Positions 17,127 to 24,752 are shown, counted from the stretch's first letter. The stretch is 64,000 bases of DNA from Cytobacillus depressus (GCF_008923245.1 NZ_WBOS01000003.1:124001-188000); one strand, 5' to 3'. Notes: generated by a model from the letters alone, not told the origin. Program-made: numbers and translations.

Positions 17127-18161
17127 ATGAGTATGATTCCTGTATATATCCTTTCAGGATTTTTAGGCAGTGGTAAAACCACATTGCTGTCGCGGATGCT
17201 GCAATATTTTAAACAAAAGGATAAGAAAGCCGCTGTTATTATGAACGAGATAGGGGATGTCAATATGGATGGTCTTCTCCTAGAAAATGACGTACCGGTG
17301 GTGGAAATGCTTAATGGGTGTATCTGTTGTACTATTCGGAAGGATTTATGTTTGACCTTGTCTAATATCTACCACGAAGTTCAACCGGATCTCATTATTA
17401 TTGAAGCAACTGGGGTCGCCAATCCACTTGAGCTTATTGAAGGCATCGCCAGTGCTTCTTTAGATGTAAATATTGAGCTGAGACTTGTCACAACAGTTGT
17501 TGCAGCACCCCATTTTCTTTTAGTAACACATCGTGCAAGAGGGAAAACGAGGCGCCTCATGGAAGAACAAATTCGTTGCGCCGACTTGCTTCTGTTAAAT
17601 CAAACGGACCAACTCGTAGGTGATTATATAGAAGAAGTAAAGGATAAGCTTGTGACGTTAAATCAGCATGCAAAGATGATTGAAACAGTACGTTGTGAGA
17701 TAGATATGGACCTCATGTTTCAACCTGTCCCAGGTGATTTAGAACCTTTCGACGACATGGAAAAACAGCAAGAGTCCTTAATTGAAAATATGAACCAGCA
17801 TGTACATCATCATACGCATCAGCATGTCATGACCTATACCCATCGATTCGACGGAGGCGTTGATCGTCAGGGATTCGAGGAACTATTTCGCCGAATACCT
17901 AATGAAGTGTATCGCGCTAAGGGGATTGTTAAATTTACAGGGGACGATAAGTTTTATTTGTTTCAATATGCCTTTAGAGAAATGGAAATGGTAAAAATTA
18001 ATCCGCAGCATCCAGTAGTACCAGTAGCTGTATTCATCGGTGAGCATTTTGATAGAATTCAGGTTCAGGAATCTATTCAGAATCTAACGGGTACTTTACT
18101 TCAAAATAATATTAAACAATCGGGCGCAATTCTTGAAGAGGAATTGTGCTTTTTTCAGTAA
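17127..18161 (+). CDS. G3E-family GTPase whose 3' end lies in a dispersed repeat
   Basis: 344 residues. P-loop GFLGSGKTT at 11-19, CICC at 65-68, a LNQTD guanine motif and a histidine-rich loop (HVHHHTHQH) at about 225-235 mark a zinc metallochaperone-type CobW protein. It is the third gene of the Zur-controlled operon. The last 26 codons (18081-18158) read through the 5' module and hairpin core of the mosaic repeat: NLTGTLLQNNIKQSGAILEE and so on. A repeat has therefore replaced or extended the original C-terminus. The CobW C-terminal domain ends before this tail, so function is probably retained. Confidence 0.9.
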   Translation: MSMIPVYILSGFLGSGKTTLLSRMLQYFKQKDKKAAVIMNEIGDVNMDGLLLENDVPVVEMLNGCICCTIRKDLCLTLSNIYHEVQPDLIIIEATGVANPLELIEGIASASLDVNIELRLVTTVVAAPHFLLVTHRARGKTRRLMEEQIRCADLLLLNQTDQLVGDYIEEVKDKLVTLNQHAKMIETVRCEIDMDLMFQPVPGDLEPFDDMEKQQESLIENMNQHVHHHTHQHVMTYTHRFDGGVDRQGFEELFRRIPNEVYRAKGIVKFTGDDKFYLFQYAFREMEMVKINPQHPVVPVAVFIGEHFDRIQVQESIQNLTGTLLQNNIKQSGAILEEELCFFQ

Positions 18162-18183
18162 TAGGCCATTTTGCGGAACAAGA
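18081..18183. repeat. Mosaic dispersed repeat overlapping a coding end
   Basis: TCTAACGGGTACTTTACTTCAAAATAATATTAAACAATCGGGCGC, hairpin GCGCAATTCT / GGAATTGTGC, TTTTTTCAGTAATAGGCCATTTTGCGGAACAAG. The stop codon of the GTPase lies in the TTTTTCAGTAA of the repeat. Confidence 0.9.
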
Positions 18184-18212
18184 AATAAATTTATATTAAA
18201 GGGAGATTATTC

Positions 18213-18653
18213 ATGGATAAGGTACACCAATTTGGGAACGATTTTTGTGTAGCAAATCATAAGGAAGGGACGGAATATAAAGGTGCATTTCCATTTGGAG
18301 CCTCGGCTGATTGGTTAGCAGATTTAGTTGTTGAGGGAAAGAAGACAGCGACAACTTCGGGTTTTATGTTTTATGAGTTAGAAAAAGAAGCTATACCCCA
18401 AGCAGGCGAATATTATATTGTTCTAAATGGTCAAGATGAGCCTGTTGCAGTCATTCAAATTCAATCTGTCGAAGTTGTTCCGATGAATGAGGTAACAGAA
18501 GATTTCGCCTTAGCAGAAGGAGAAGGGGATTATCAGTTTTGGTGGGAAGATCATGAAAGATTCTTTACCGAAGCATTAAAAGAATATGATAAAGAATTCT
18601 CGCCCGAAATGTTAGTTGTATGTGAGCGTTTTGAAAAAGTATATCCAAAATAA
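18213..18653 (+). CDS. ASCH-domain protein
   Basis: 146 residues of the ASCH (PUA-like) fold. FPFGASADWLADLVVEGKKTATTS is the characteristic start, with the GKKTAT nucleic-acid or nucleoside-binding loop. EYYIVLNGQDEPVAVIQI is the central strand pair and FWWEDHERFF a late conserved aromatic helix. ASCH proteins include an N4-acetylcytidine amidohydrolase (YqfB) and RNA-binding coactivator-like proteins, so either a nucleoside hydrolase or an RNA-binding role is possible. GGGAG precedes the ATG. Single gene between two repeats. Confidence 0.85.
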   Translation: MDKVHQFGNDFCVANHKEGTEYKGAFPFGASADWLADLVVEGKKTATTSGFMFYELEKEAIPQAGEYYIVLNGQDEPVAVIQIQSVEVVPMNEVTEDFALAEGEGDYQFWWEDHERFFTEALKEYDKEFSPEMLVVCERFEKVYPK

Positions 18654-18658
18654 ATAGA

Positions 18659-18726
18659 AAACAATCGGGCGCTATCCTTCAAGGATAAGCGTTCATTTTT
18701 CATTTAAGGGCTAGACTGTGGAATAG
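18659..18726 (+). repeat. Mosaic dispersed repeat with a third hairpin core
   Basis: AACAATCGGGCGCTATCCTTCAAGGATAAGCGTTC: stem CGCTATCCTT / AAGGATAAGCG, with a T-rich tail TTCATTTTTC, then AAGGGCTAGACTGTGGAATAG. The hairpin sequence differs from other copies while its position in the repeat is kept, which indicates selection for structure. Confidence 0.85.
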
Positions 18727-18817
18727 CCCTTATCGTTAAAAAATCTGTATTGGTATTAAATAAAATTGAATCTTTTTTGCTAATTACATTCTCTAATTAG
18801 TGAGGAGGGAAGATTAA

Positions 18818-19363
18818 GTGCCAGAATATGAGAAACAGGTGAAAAAGGCAATAATGGGCGATAGAAGTGTACTTCAGCACTTACTTAAAACCGAAAAAGA
18901 TAAATTATATCGAGTTGCTTTTTCCTATGTAAGAAATGAAGAAGACGCAGTTGATGTTTTTCAACAAACCGTCTTACTCGCATTAGAGTCGATTCATCAG
19001 CTAAAAGAGCCTAAGTACTTTTCAACTTGGTTGACGCGGATTTGTATCAATCTATCTATAAAAGTATTACGTGATAATCAAAAAATAATTTCAATTGAAA
19101 ATACAAGTGCTGAAAATGCTGTTGGAGGAAACGTGTCTGTCGAAGAAAAAATTGACTTACTAGATGCAATCTACAAACTTGATGAAAAATACAAGACCGT
19201 TCTCATCCTTAGGTATTATCATGATTTAACAATGGAACAAATTGCAGAAAATATAAATAAGCCTTTAGGAACGGTCAAAACGAACATTAGGAGAGGGTTA
19301 GAAAAACTAAGGCCATTTTTAAAAGGGGTGTATGAAGATGAAAAAACAAGAGAATCAAATTAA
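18818..19363 (+). CDS. ECF-type sigma factor
   Basis: 181 residues with a GTG start behind GAGGAGGGA. Region 2 (about 25-90) has RVAFSYVRNEEDAVDVFQQT and the WLTRICINLSI helix; region 4 (about 115-170) has LDEKYKTVLILRYYHDLTME and GTVKTNIRRGLEKL. It resembles SigV/SigM-like ECF sigma factors of Bacillus. The downstream DUF4179 gene overlaps by 26 bases, as in the first sigma/DUF4179 pair of this window. The two sigma factors are clearly different in sequence, so this is not a recent duplication. Confidence 0.9.
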   Translation: MPEYEKQVKKAIMGDRSVLQHLLKTEKDKLYRVAFSYVRNEEDAVDVFQQTVLLALESIHQLKEPKYFSTWLTRICINLSIKVLRDNQKIISIENTSAENAVGGNVSVEEKIDLLDAIYKLDEKYKTVLILRYYHDLTMEQIAENINKPLGTVKTNIRRGLEKLRPFLKGVYEDEKTRESN

Positions 19364-20345
19364 AACGACATTGAATCAAATTTCTGTCCCACACTCAACA
19401 TTGGATGCAATTATCGATGATGCCTTTCAAGGGGAAAAGGTTCGGAAAAAGAAATGGATAATTCCTGTCGCAAAATATACAGCAGCTATTGTGTTGGTTA
19501 GCATACTTACATTCTCATCGACCTTGGCATCCCCAACCTTTGCTAAATTTGTTACACAAATCCCTGTGATTGGCAGCGTATTTAATTATTTTGTTTTTGA
19601 AAAAGCTTACTACGATGCATATAACGATCTTAGTACAGATATAGGAATAGTAGAGGAAAGTAATGGGATAGAAATGATCATTGATCAAGCGATTTACGAT
19701 GGAAATATAGTGACTCTCTCTTTTATCATTCGGTCAGAGGGGGATTTTGGATCTCTACCAAATTTCGGAAGTATACCAATTGTGCAAGGACAGGTTTTTA
19801 GTAATACTGGCTACGATGTAGAGTATGAAAAAGGCGTTGGTTATGTAGGGATTATGAGATTGGCAATGTTTGAAGAAAATAGAGAAACAGTCAATATTTT
19901 ATGGGAACCGAAGTCAATATCATCCGATAATAAAACAGTAAAAGGAAACTGGACATTTAAATTCTCCCTTAAGGAAATCCCAAAAATCAATATTCCCATT
20001 AATCAAGAGGTAAGCAATAACGGTATAACAGTTCGATTAATTGATGCAATCAAAACGGATATTAATTTCTCTATTAATTATTCTCAATTAATAGACACTA
20101 AGCTCATAGATAGTTCTGAATACGTCGAAGCAGAGTTATTTGCAGTCGACAATATTGGTAATGAATACGAGGTTCCTTATAATGGGGGAAAAGGTATTGT
20201 TGGCAGCGCCTCCCGCGAGGATATTCTGTGGAATGCAACAATCCACGGGCTAGACAAAGAAGCTACGTCAATTACTTTTTACCCGTTTGCCCACGTATCA
20301 AACAGCAGAGTTGATTTTGACCCTATTACAGTAAATTTAAAATAG
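19338..20345 (+). CDS. DUF4179 membrane protein, probable anti-sigma factor
   Basis: 335 residues. The N-terminal ~45 residues are cytoplasmic (DAIIDDAFQGEKVRKKK), then one transmembrane helix at about 46-66 and an extracellular DUF4179 region with IPVIGSVFNYFVFEKAYYDAY, where the family domain begins, and mostly beta strands after it. I prefer ATG 19338 with AAAGGGG nine bases upstream over ATG 19332. Overlap with the sigma gene implies coupled translation. Sigma inhibition is inferred from context. Confidence 0.8.
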   Translation: MKKQENQIKTTLNQISVPHSTLDAIIDDAFQGEKVRKKKWIIPVAKYTAAIVLVSILTFSSTLASPTFAKFVTQIPVIGSVFNYFVFEKAYYDAYNDLSTDIGIVEESNGIEMIIDQAIYDGNIVTLSFIIRSEGDFGSLPNFGSIPIVQGQVFSNTGYDVEYEKGVGYVGIMRLAMFEENRETVNILWEPKSISSDNKTVKGNWTFKFSLKEIPKINIPINQEVSNNGITVRLIDAIKTDINFSINYSQLIDTKLIDSSEYVEAELFAVDNIGNEYEVPYNGGKGIVGSASREDILWNATIHGLDKEATSITFYPFAHVSNSRVDFDPITVNLK

Positions 20346-20380
20346 GGGACACGAGAAATCTTGGATAGTGTTTGAAGGAT

Positions 20381-20490
20381 AATGTTCAACAATTGGGTGA
20401 TCTTCTTCAATAAGCATAGCTTAATGATACTCAATAATCGGGCGCAATAGTGGAGCAAGAAACCGCGCCCCTATTACGTATAAGGGCCTT
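20381..20490. repeat. Mosaic dispersed repeat, diverged double copy
   Basis: TGTTCAACAATTGGGTGATC..., then TACTCAATAATCGGGCGCAATAGTGGAGCAAG, hairpin CGCGCCCCTATTACGTATAAGGGCC. It separates the DUF4179 gene from the next small gene. Confidence 0.75.
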
Positions 20491-20513
20491 GTAGGGACAG
20501 ATTGGGGTGGGAT

Positions 20514-20738
20514 ATGGAAAAAGATACAGAAAATCAAATCTTAAATGAACTTAAAAATATAAATAAATCATTACAGGATATAAACAAAAGAGTGGATAAT
20601 ATAGACAGTGAAAGTGAACGCCCTTTTGGTATATGGGATGTATTAAAATCCCTGTTAATAGGGGTTTTAATTGTAGGCCCTGCAATAATTGTTGTGATAA
20701 CAATTTTTCAAATTGCAGGGACTTGGGTATTCCGTTAA
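20514..20738 (+). CDS. Small coiled-coil membrane protein
   Basis: 74 residues. A heptad-like N-terminal region (QILNELKNINKSLQDINKRV, about residues 6-30) is followed by a PFGIWDVLKSL linker and one transmembrane helix (about 46-70). ATG 20514 follows GGGGTGGG; a TTG at 20502 is upstream in frame but overlaps that site. Such small proteins occur beside holin or toxin-immunity genes, but no family is recognised. Confidence 0.6.
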   Translation: MEKDTENQILNELKNINKSLQDINKRVDNIDSESERPFGIWDVLKSLLIGVLIVGPAIIVVITIFQIAGTWVFR

Positions 20739-20822
20739 CGGGCCAGATTGCAGAATACGATTATCAACTCAGATGGTATAATTTAGGTAATGGTTGAAAA
20801 TGAAGAGTAGGAAGGAGTTAGT

Positions 20823-21212
20823 ATGGGATATTCTGAAATTGCAGCAATGCTACTAGTTTATAGTGGACTTATGACATTTTTTTTAGTCCCTTTTCAAAAT
20901 CGAGTAAACTCAAAAGATTACCAACAGAATCAAGGGTTCTTTAAAGAAATTTTTAAAGGTAATTTATTTAACTTGGTTTTTCATAAAAAAGCTATTTTAG
21001 CTTTAATCTTATTAGGATTTACGTTATTAAGCATTTGGTTGGGGTATTCTGGTATAGAAGAACATTATAATTCTCATAGTGGTTATCCTCCAATAAGCAC
21101 AAATTTAAAAGCTTTATATTCTATTTGCGGTGTACTTGTATATACAGTAGTTCTTTTATTGTTCCTCGGATATGTGAGGACATTAAAGATTGTAAAAAGC
21201 GCACGCCAGTAA
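20823..21212 (+). CDS. Three-helix membrane protein of unknown function
   Basis: 129 residues with AAGGAG before the ATG. Transmembrane helices lie at about residues 4-22, 57-76 and 96-118, with a cytoplasmic loop (NRVNSKDYQQNQGFFKEIFK) between the first two. Family not recognised. Flanked by repeat modules. Confidence 0.65.
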   Translation: MGYSEIAAMLLVYSGLMTFFLVPFQNRVNSKDYQQNQGFFKEIFKGNLFNLVFHKKAILALILLGFTLLSIWLGYSGIEEHYNSHSGYPPISTNLKALYSICGVLVYTVVLLLFLGYVRTLKIVKSARQ

Positions 21213-21229
21213 AAATTGAAATTAAAACC

Positions 21230-21300
21230 TTATTCAAGAATCGGGCGCGTTTATTTAGGGATGCGCCTTTTTTATTTAAAGGACCTATTGTGGAATAAGT
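21230..21300 (+). repeat. Mosaic dispersed repeat with terminator-like hairpin
   Basis: TTATTCAAGAATCGGGCGCGTTTATTTAGGGATGCGCCTTTTTT: stem GGCGC / GCGCC followed by TTTTTT, then AAAGGACCTATTGTGGAATAAG. Serves well as a terminator for the upstream gene. Confidence 0.85.
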
Positions 21301-21504
21301 AGTAATAAAAACAAAGGTGATTACGACCAAATTGTAGAATACAATTCTTAAACAATAAAAGGGAGTTTCATAAAAAAATGATTGAAAGAATATGCTTAAA
21401 AGTTAGTGTCATTGAAACATCAAGCGATTGGTACCGAAGAGTTATTAGGGTTTAATGAGGTTTTTAAGGGTAAAGACTGAATCCCTAAAAGAGAGGTGGA
21501 ATAA

Positions 21505-21945
21505 ATGGAGATTATAAGAGCTAAACGAAGCTTTGATTTGGATGAATTCTTAAAGAAACCATTATTTGCTCATCTATCGACGGCTTCATCCCAAGGACCA
21601 AGGGATTCCCCAGTGTGGGTTTTTTGGGAAGATAAATGTCTTTGGATTATAGGAACTCCTGGAGATACTTTTCCTTTAAGAATAGATAAAAATCCAAATT
21701 GCGCCATCGGTATTGTTGATTTTGATCCGGCTACAGGGAAGGTATTGCATGCAGGTTTCAGAGGAAAAGCAACCGTAGAACCATTTAACTTTGACTTAGC
21801 TAAACGGTTATTTACTAAATATTTGGGTTCAAACGAAAAGGACTGGGATTCTAGATTCAAAAATCAAGATCCTAATAATGTCTTCATTCGTTTTGTACCT
21901 GAAACCGTAGTTGTTAGGGATCAATCATATAACGTCAATAGATAA
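21505..21945 (+). CDS. Pyridoxamine 5'-phosphate oxidase-family protein
   Basis: 146 residues of the FMN-binding split-barrel (PPOX) family: LFAHLSTASSQGPRDSPVWV is the typical first strand pair with an S/T-rich flavin site. FWEDKCLWIIGTPGDTFPLR and KNPNCAIGIVDFDPATG follow the family pattern. Members bind FMN, F420 or haem and reduce or sequester small molecules; which applies is not visible. GAGAGGTGG lies before the ATG. The 150 bases upstream include a short stretch (about 21409-21480, reading HQAIGTEELLGF) that resembles a Clp N-domain motif, likely a remnant. Confidence 0.8.
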   Translation: MEIIRAKRSFDLDEFLKKPLFAHLSTASSQGPRDSPVWVFWEDKCLWIIGTPGDTFPLRIDKNPNCAIGIVDFDPATGKVLHAGFRGKATVEPFNFDLAKRLFTKYLGSNEKDWDSRFKNQDPNNVFIRFVPETVVVRDQSYNVNR

Positions 21946-22076
21946 TATTCAATAATCGGGCGCTTTTCTAAAAATAAGGAAAGCGTCTTTCTTCATGAAA
22001 GGGCCAGATTGTTTAGTAATGATCAGTAAGAGAAATGGAGATTGTGAAGAAATGTACTTAAGCTAACTGGCAGGTT
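21946..22076. repeat. Mosaic dispersed repeat, core plus 3' module
   Basis: ATTCAATAATCGGGCGC, long hairpin, GGGCCAGATTGTTTAG, then GGAGATTGTGAAGAAATGTACTTAAGCTAACTGGCAGG. Confidence 0.85.
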
Positions 22077-22081
22077 AATTC

Positions 22082-22112
22082 AAAAAAGACCTTTTTGATT
22101 AAAGGTCTTTTT
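22082..22112 (-). terminator. Terminator of the ArsR operon (bidirectional)
   Basis: AAAAAAGACCTTT / AAAGGTCTTTTT with a 6-base loop; symmetric A and T tails allow use on both strands, between the repeat and the minus-strand operon. Confidence 0.8.
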
Positions 22113-22127
22113 AATATATGGTTAAAG

Positions 22128-22379
22128 TCAATCAACCTCTTTAAGAATGTTTTCAATTGTTGTTAATCTTTTATTAAGTTCCTGAATTGATTTTATCTGT
22201 TGTTGCTGGAAGGCTATATTTTCAGTATCTAATTTTAATCTTGCTTCTGCTCGGCGTTCAGTACGACGAATAAATCGGATTATGTAAATGAACAAAATAA
22301 TAAAAAGCAAAATAGGTAGGATATTTATGCCAAATGATAAAAGAAATAAAATGCCTCCAGTGTCTATGTTAGTCATCAT
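22128..22379 (-). CDS. Small membrane protein with a coiled coil
   Basis: 83 residues. One strongly hydrophobic helix (about residues 9-34, GGILFLLSFGINILPILLF) is followed by RRTERRAEARLKL and a heptad-rich tail (QQQQIKSIQELNKRLTTIEN). This layout is reminiscent of PspB-like partners. It lies 49 bases behind the ArsR-type gene, probably in the same transcript. The ribosome binding site (GAAAGG) is rather distant. Function unknown; it may be the membrane target of the regulator's circuit. Confidence 0.65.
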   Translation of the reverse strand: MMTNIDTGGILFLLSFGINILPILLFIILFIYIIRFIRRTERRAEARLKLDTENIAFQQQQIKSIQELNKRLTTIENILKEVD

Positions 22380-22428
22380 TTTAGTGGTACCAACCTTTCA
22401 TTTTTTTGCGAAGGGAAAGGATTCATAT

Positions 22429-22752
22429 TTAATCCTTTCGCTTTTTAATACTTAAATTCTCTGCTAAATCAGCAATTATTTGTTCATTTAATACAATGTT
22501 AAATGAATTAAGTTCATAATATTTCATCGCCTTACCAGTTTCTGAAATTTCGTGATGCCCTTTAATTAGTTCCACCTCCTCTAATTTTTGTAAGTGTAAG
22601 TAAAGTAAGGGTCTGCTTATACCTAACTCTCTTGCTAATTGACTAACGTATTTCTTTTCTTGGTGCAGTATTGCAATAATCTTAAAACGAAAAGGGTTTG
22701 ACAATGCATCTAATAATTTTATTAAATCGTTACCACTCAATATTTGTTTCAT
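22429..22752 (-). CDS. ArsR-type winged-helix regulator
   Basis: 107 residues. ALSNPFRFKIIAILHQEKKY is the ArsR-like helix 2-3 segment, QLARELGISRPLLYLHLQKL the recognition helix-turn-helix, and EISETGKAMKYYEL the wing. No cysteine pair is present, so it is not an arsenic or cadmium sensor of the classical kind. It probably represses its own operon: a palindrome overlaps the -10 element directly before the start, and the predicted transcript has almost no leader. Confidence 0.85.
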   Translation of the reverse strand: MKQILSGNDLIKLLDALSNPFRFKIIAILHQEKKYVSQLARELGISRPLLYLHLQKLEEVELIKGHHEISETGKAMKYYELNSFNIVLNEQIIADLAENLSIKKRKD

Positions 22753-22753
22753 A

Positions 22754-22789
22754 TGTAATAATTATATTACAGGTGTAAAAACAAAACAA
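22754..22789 (-). promoter_or_regulatory. Promoter and palindromic operator of the ArsR operon
   Basis: On the minus strand: -35 TTGTTT at 22784-22789, 17-base spacer, -10 TATAAT at 22761-22766, and ATG 8 bases further on. The 18-base palindrome TGTAATAATTATATTACA (22754-22771; arms TGTAATA / TATTACA) covers the -10 element and abuts the start codon. There is no Shine-Dalgarno sequence, so leaderless translation is implied. Confidence 0.7.
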
Positions 22790-22886
22790 TAGATTTTATC
22801 TTTTTACAATCAACATACGCAAAATGCATTTACTATTTAATAAAAAGAAGATATATAGACGGATAATCTTTAGTATGTGAATAATT

Positions 22887-23089
22887 ACACTTAAACTAAC
22901 GGAGGCGTTAGTTTAACAAGACAGGTATTTAATGATCTTCAACAATCGGGCGCAATTCTTGAAGAGGAATTGTGCCTTTTTCAGTAATAGGGCCATTTAA
23001 TGGAATAAGACTTTAAACAAAACTGAATATTTATGTGAGATTGTGAAGAAATGTACTTAAACTAAAGTGGCAGTTTAGTTTAACAAGGA
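22887..23089. repeat. Most complete copy of the mosaic dispersed repeat
   Basis: All modules in order: 5' module ACTTAAACTAACGGAGGCGTTAGTTTAACAAG; spacer; core TCTTCAACAATCGGGCGC with hairpin GCAATTCTTGAAGAGGAATTGT; TTTTTCAGTAATAGGGCCATTTAATGGAATAAG; 3' module CTTTAAACAAAACTGAATATTTATGTGAGATTGTGAAGAAATGTACTTAAACTAAAGTGGCAG; then a partial 5' module again. The 3' module ends in the same ACTTAAACTAA that opens the 5' module, so units can chain. Bases 22790-23133 hold no gene. Confidence 0.9.
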
Positions 23090-23133
23090 TTTTTGGTTAA
23101 TTGTGGTAAAATATCATTAAGGGGGGGATATTA

Positions 23134-23328
23134 TTGGACTCATTTTTTTACTTCAATATGTATAGAAATATAATTGCTACTTTTTTTCAAGATAGTATTT
23201 GGGTAATCGGCTTTTTTTACTTGTTAATTAAGACATTTGAAAATGATAGACTTAAGCATTTTTCTAAATATGTTGTAGGTATTGTTTTGGCAATATTATT
23301 TATTTATTCAATACGAGTAAGTATATAA
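23134..23328 (+). CDS. Small two-helix membrane protein
   Basis: 64 residues with a TTG start behind GGGGGGG. Two hydrophobic helices (about residues 11-29 and 45-62) are separated by a short charged loop (KTFENDRLKHFSK). No family recognised. Single gene between repeat modules. Confidence 0.5.
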   Translation: MDSFFYFNMYRNIIATFFQDSIWVIGFFYLLIKTFENDRLKHFSKYVVGIVLAILFIYSIRVSI

Positions 23329-23412
23329 ACTTTCATCTTATTCACACTAACGGGTGCGATTGTTCAATAAGAGCCGTCGCTTCTTGTGCTAATGAAGCAG
23401 GTTACTTTAATA

Positions 23413-23440
23413 AAAGGGAAGCCTAATATGACTTCCCTTT
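23413..23440 (-). terminator. Rho-independent terminator
   Basis: AAAGGGAAG / CTTCCCTTT with a 10-base loop, followed on the minus strand by TATTAAAG. It ends the minus-strand secreted-protein gene. Confidence 0.75.
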
Positions 23441-23443
23441 GTA

Positions 23444-23893
23444 TTATTCTGCTCCTTTTAATAGTCCTAATTCAACTAAATCTTTACCCATTCCTTCAAT
23501 TTTGTTAGTTATTTTCCAGTTTTGTGTTGTATCATCAAAGTTCAAAATATATATATTGTTGCTTCCACTAAGTTTCTTTTCTAAAACATAACCTTTTTTC
23601 TTTTCTTCGTTCAGATAAAACAACGGAGCAAAATCACCTATAATTTGTTCGTAATGGATATTCCTGAAAATTTTTGATAAAGACTTTTGTTGAATAGTTA
23701 AACCTGTCCTATTCCAAGCTATTTCCTTGTTATGTAAAAATTCAAAACCGTCTAAGTTTACTTTATGTGTATCAACAAAGTCATTAGTAACGGTTTTTAT
23801 TATATATTCTTCAGTTAATTTTGCATTTGCATTTGGTAAGTAAACTGTAAAAGAAAATATTACTACCATTATTAAAAAGATTACTTTTTTCAT
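23444..23893 (-). CDS. Small secreted protein
   Basis: 149 residues. The Sec signal peptide MKKVIFLIMVVIFSFTVYL is likely cleaved after ANA. The mature region of about 125 residues contains EEYIIKTVTNDFVDTHKVNL and QNWKITNKIEGMGKDLVE and has no cysteines. ATG 23893 is preferred because GAGGTG lies nine bases upstream; the GTG four codons earlier is inside that site. Family not recognised; single gene. Confidence 0.65.
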   Translation of the reverse strand: MKKVIFLIMVVIFSFTVYLPNANAKLTEEYIIKTVTNDFVDTHKVNLDGFEFLHNKEIAWNRTGLTIQQKSLSKIFRNIHYEQIIGDFAPLFYLNEEKKKGYVLEKKLSGSNNIYILNFDDTTQNWKITNKIEGMGKDLVELGLLKGAE

Positions 23894-24166
23894 ATCTCTA
23901 TTCACCTCGATTGTTTTCCTTTAGTTTTCCATAAAACCTAACTTTTACTACAATGATTTCTTATTCAAGTAACGGGTGCTTTCCTTAAATATCGAGGCTG
24001 TCGATTTGGCAGCTTTTTAGTTGTACTAACGGGGCAGGATACTTTAAGAAGGAATAACGCACTTTTTATGTCTTTCTATTAATCGAAACAATTGTAAATG
24101 AGGGCAATCATTGATATTAATAAGAAATTAGATAAAATTAATAAATTATTAAATGGGGGAATAGCC

Positions 24167-24385
24167 ATGATTCAGCAATTCAGAATTAAAAGGGCAGAAG
24201 GTATGTATATCCAGAACATTAGCTTTGACCATGAGAGTAAAGAGAATTCAATTATCACATATACAGAAAACAAGTGTAATTCTTTGGTGATATCTGAGTT
24301 AGATATGTCAATATACCAAAAATTATTAAATAACCTTATTGGAAACGGTAAATATTCAATTGAGCAAGCTAATGATTTGGATTAA
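24167..24385 (+). CDS. Small hypothetical protein
   Basis: 72 residues, soluble, starting MIQQFRIKRAEGMYIQ. GGGGGA lies 7 bases before the ATG. The in-frame stretch upstream to 24098 is lysine/asparagine-rich and lacks a ribosome binding site. The LVISELDMSIYQKLLNNL region suggests a helical end. No family or function recognised. Confidence 0.45.
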   Translation: MIQQFRIKRAEGMYIQNISFDHESKENSIITYTENKCNSLVISELDMSIYQKLLNNLIGNGKYSIEQANDLD

Positions 24386-24427
24386 TTAATATATTTAGTG
24401 ACTATTTACGAGTTTTTTAAGTTTTTA

Positions 24428-24526
24428 TTGAACAATGGGTGCTTTAGTGAAAGAAGAATTTATTAAATTTAAAGACTGAGACCATGTTTTAGTTATTCCA
24501 TTATAGGGCGCTATTCAGGAATAAGA
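24428..24526. repeat. Mosaic dispersed repeat, diverged
   Basis: TTGAACAATGGGTGCTTTAGTGAAAG..., then AGTTATTCCATTATAGGGCGCTATTCAGGAATAAG. Confidence 0.7.
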
Positions 24527-24580
24527 TTTTGCTAAGGTAGCCTTTTCTTTTGCAACTATTGGGGTTATAAAACGCACTAA

Positions 24581-24752
24581 AAATGAGTTTGGGAACGTAG
24601 CAGTTATTTTGAGCTATCGTCCATTCCGTTCGTTATACGTTAGGCGTTAGATCATAAAGCGTGAAACGAATCCGTTCGCTACACTAATTAAAAAAGATTA
24701 AAAACTTTGTTACCCACAAAGCAAAGGGTCGCTAACACTTCCCAACTCATTT
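24581..24752. repeat. 172-bp element bounded by imperfect inverted repeats
   Basis: Left end AAATGAGTTTGGGAACGTAG and right end CTAACACTTCCCAACTCATT are inverted over about 21 bases with one indel and few mismatches. The interior has further short hairpins (CATTCCGTTCG, CGAATCCGTTCG) and no open frame. Size and ends fit a miniature inverted-repeat element or a large structured 3' end of the minus-strand DIP1984 gene. Bases 24386-24800 contain no gene. Confidence 0.5.

Noticed and set aside
21409..21480. Clp N-domain-like stretch (HQAIGTEELLGF)
   Set aside because: Too short, interrupted upstream by stops; mentioned only as a possible remnant.
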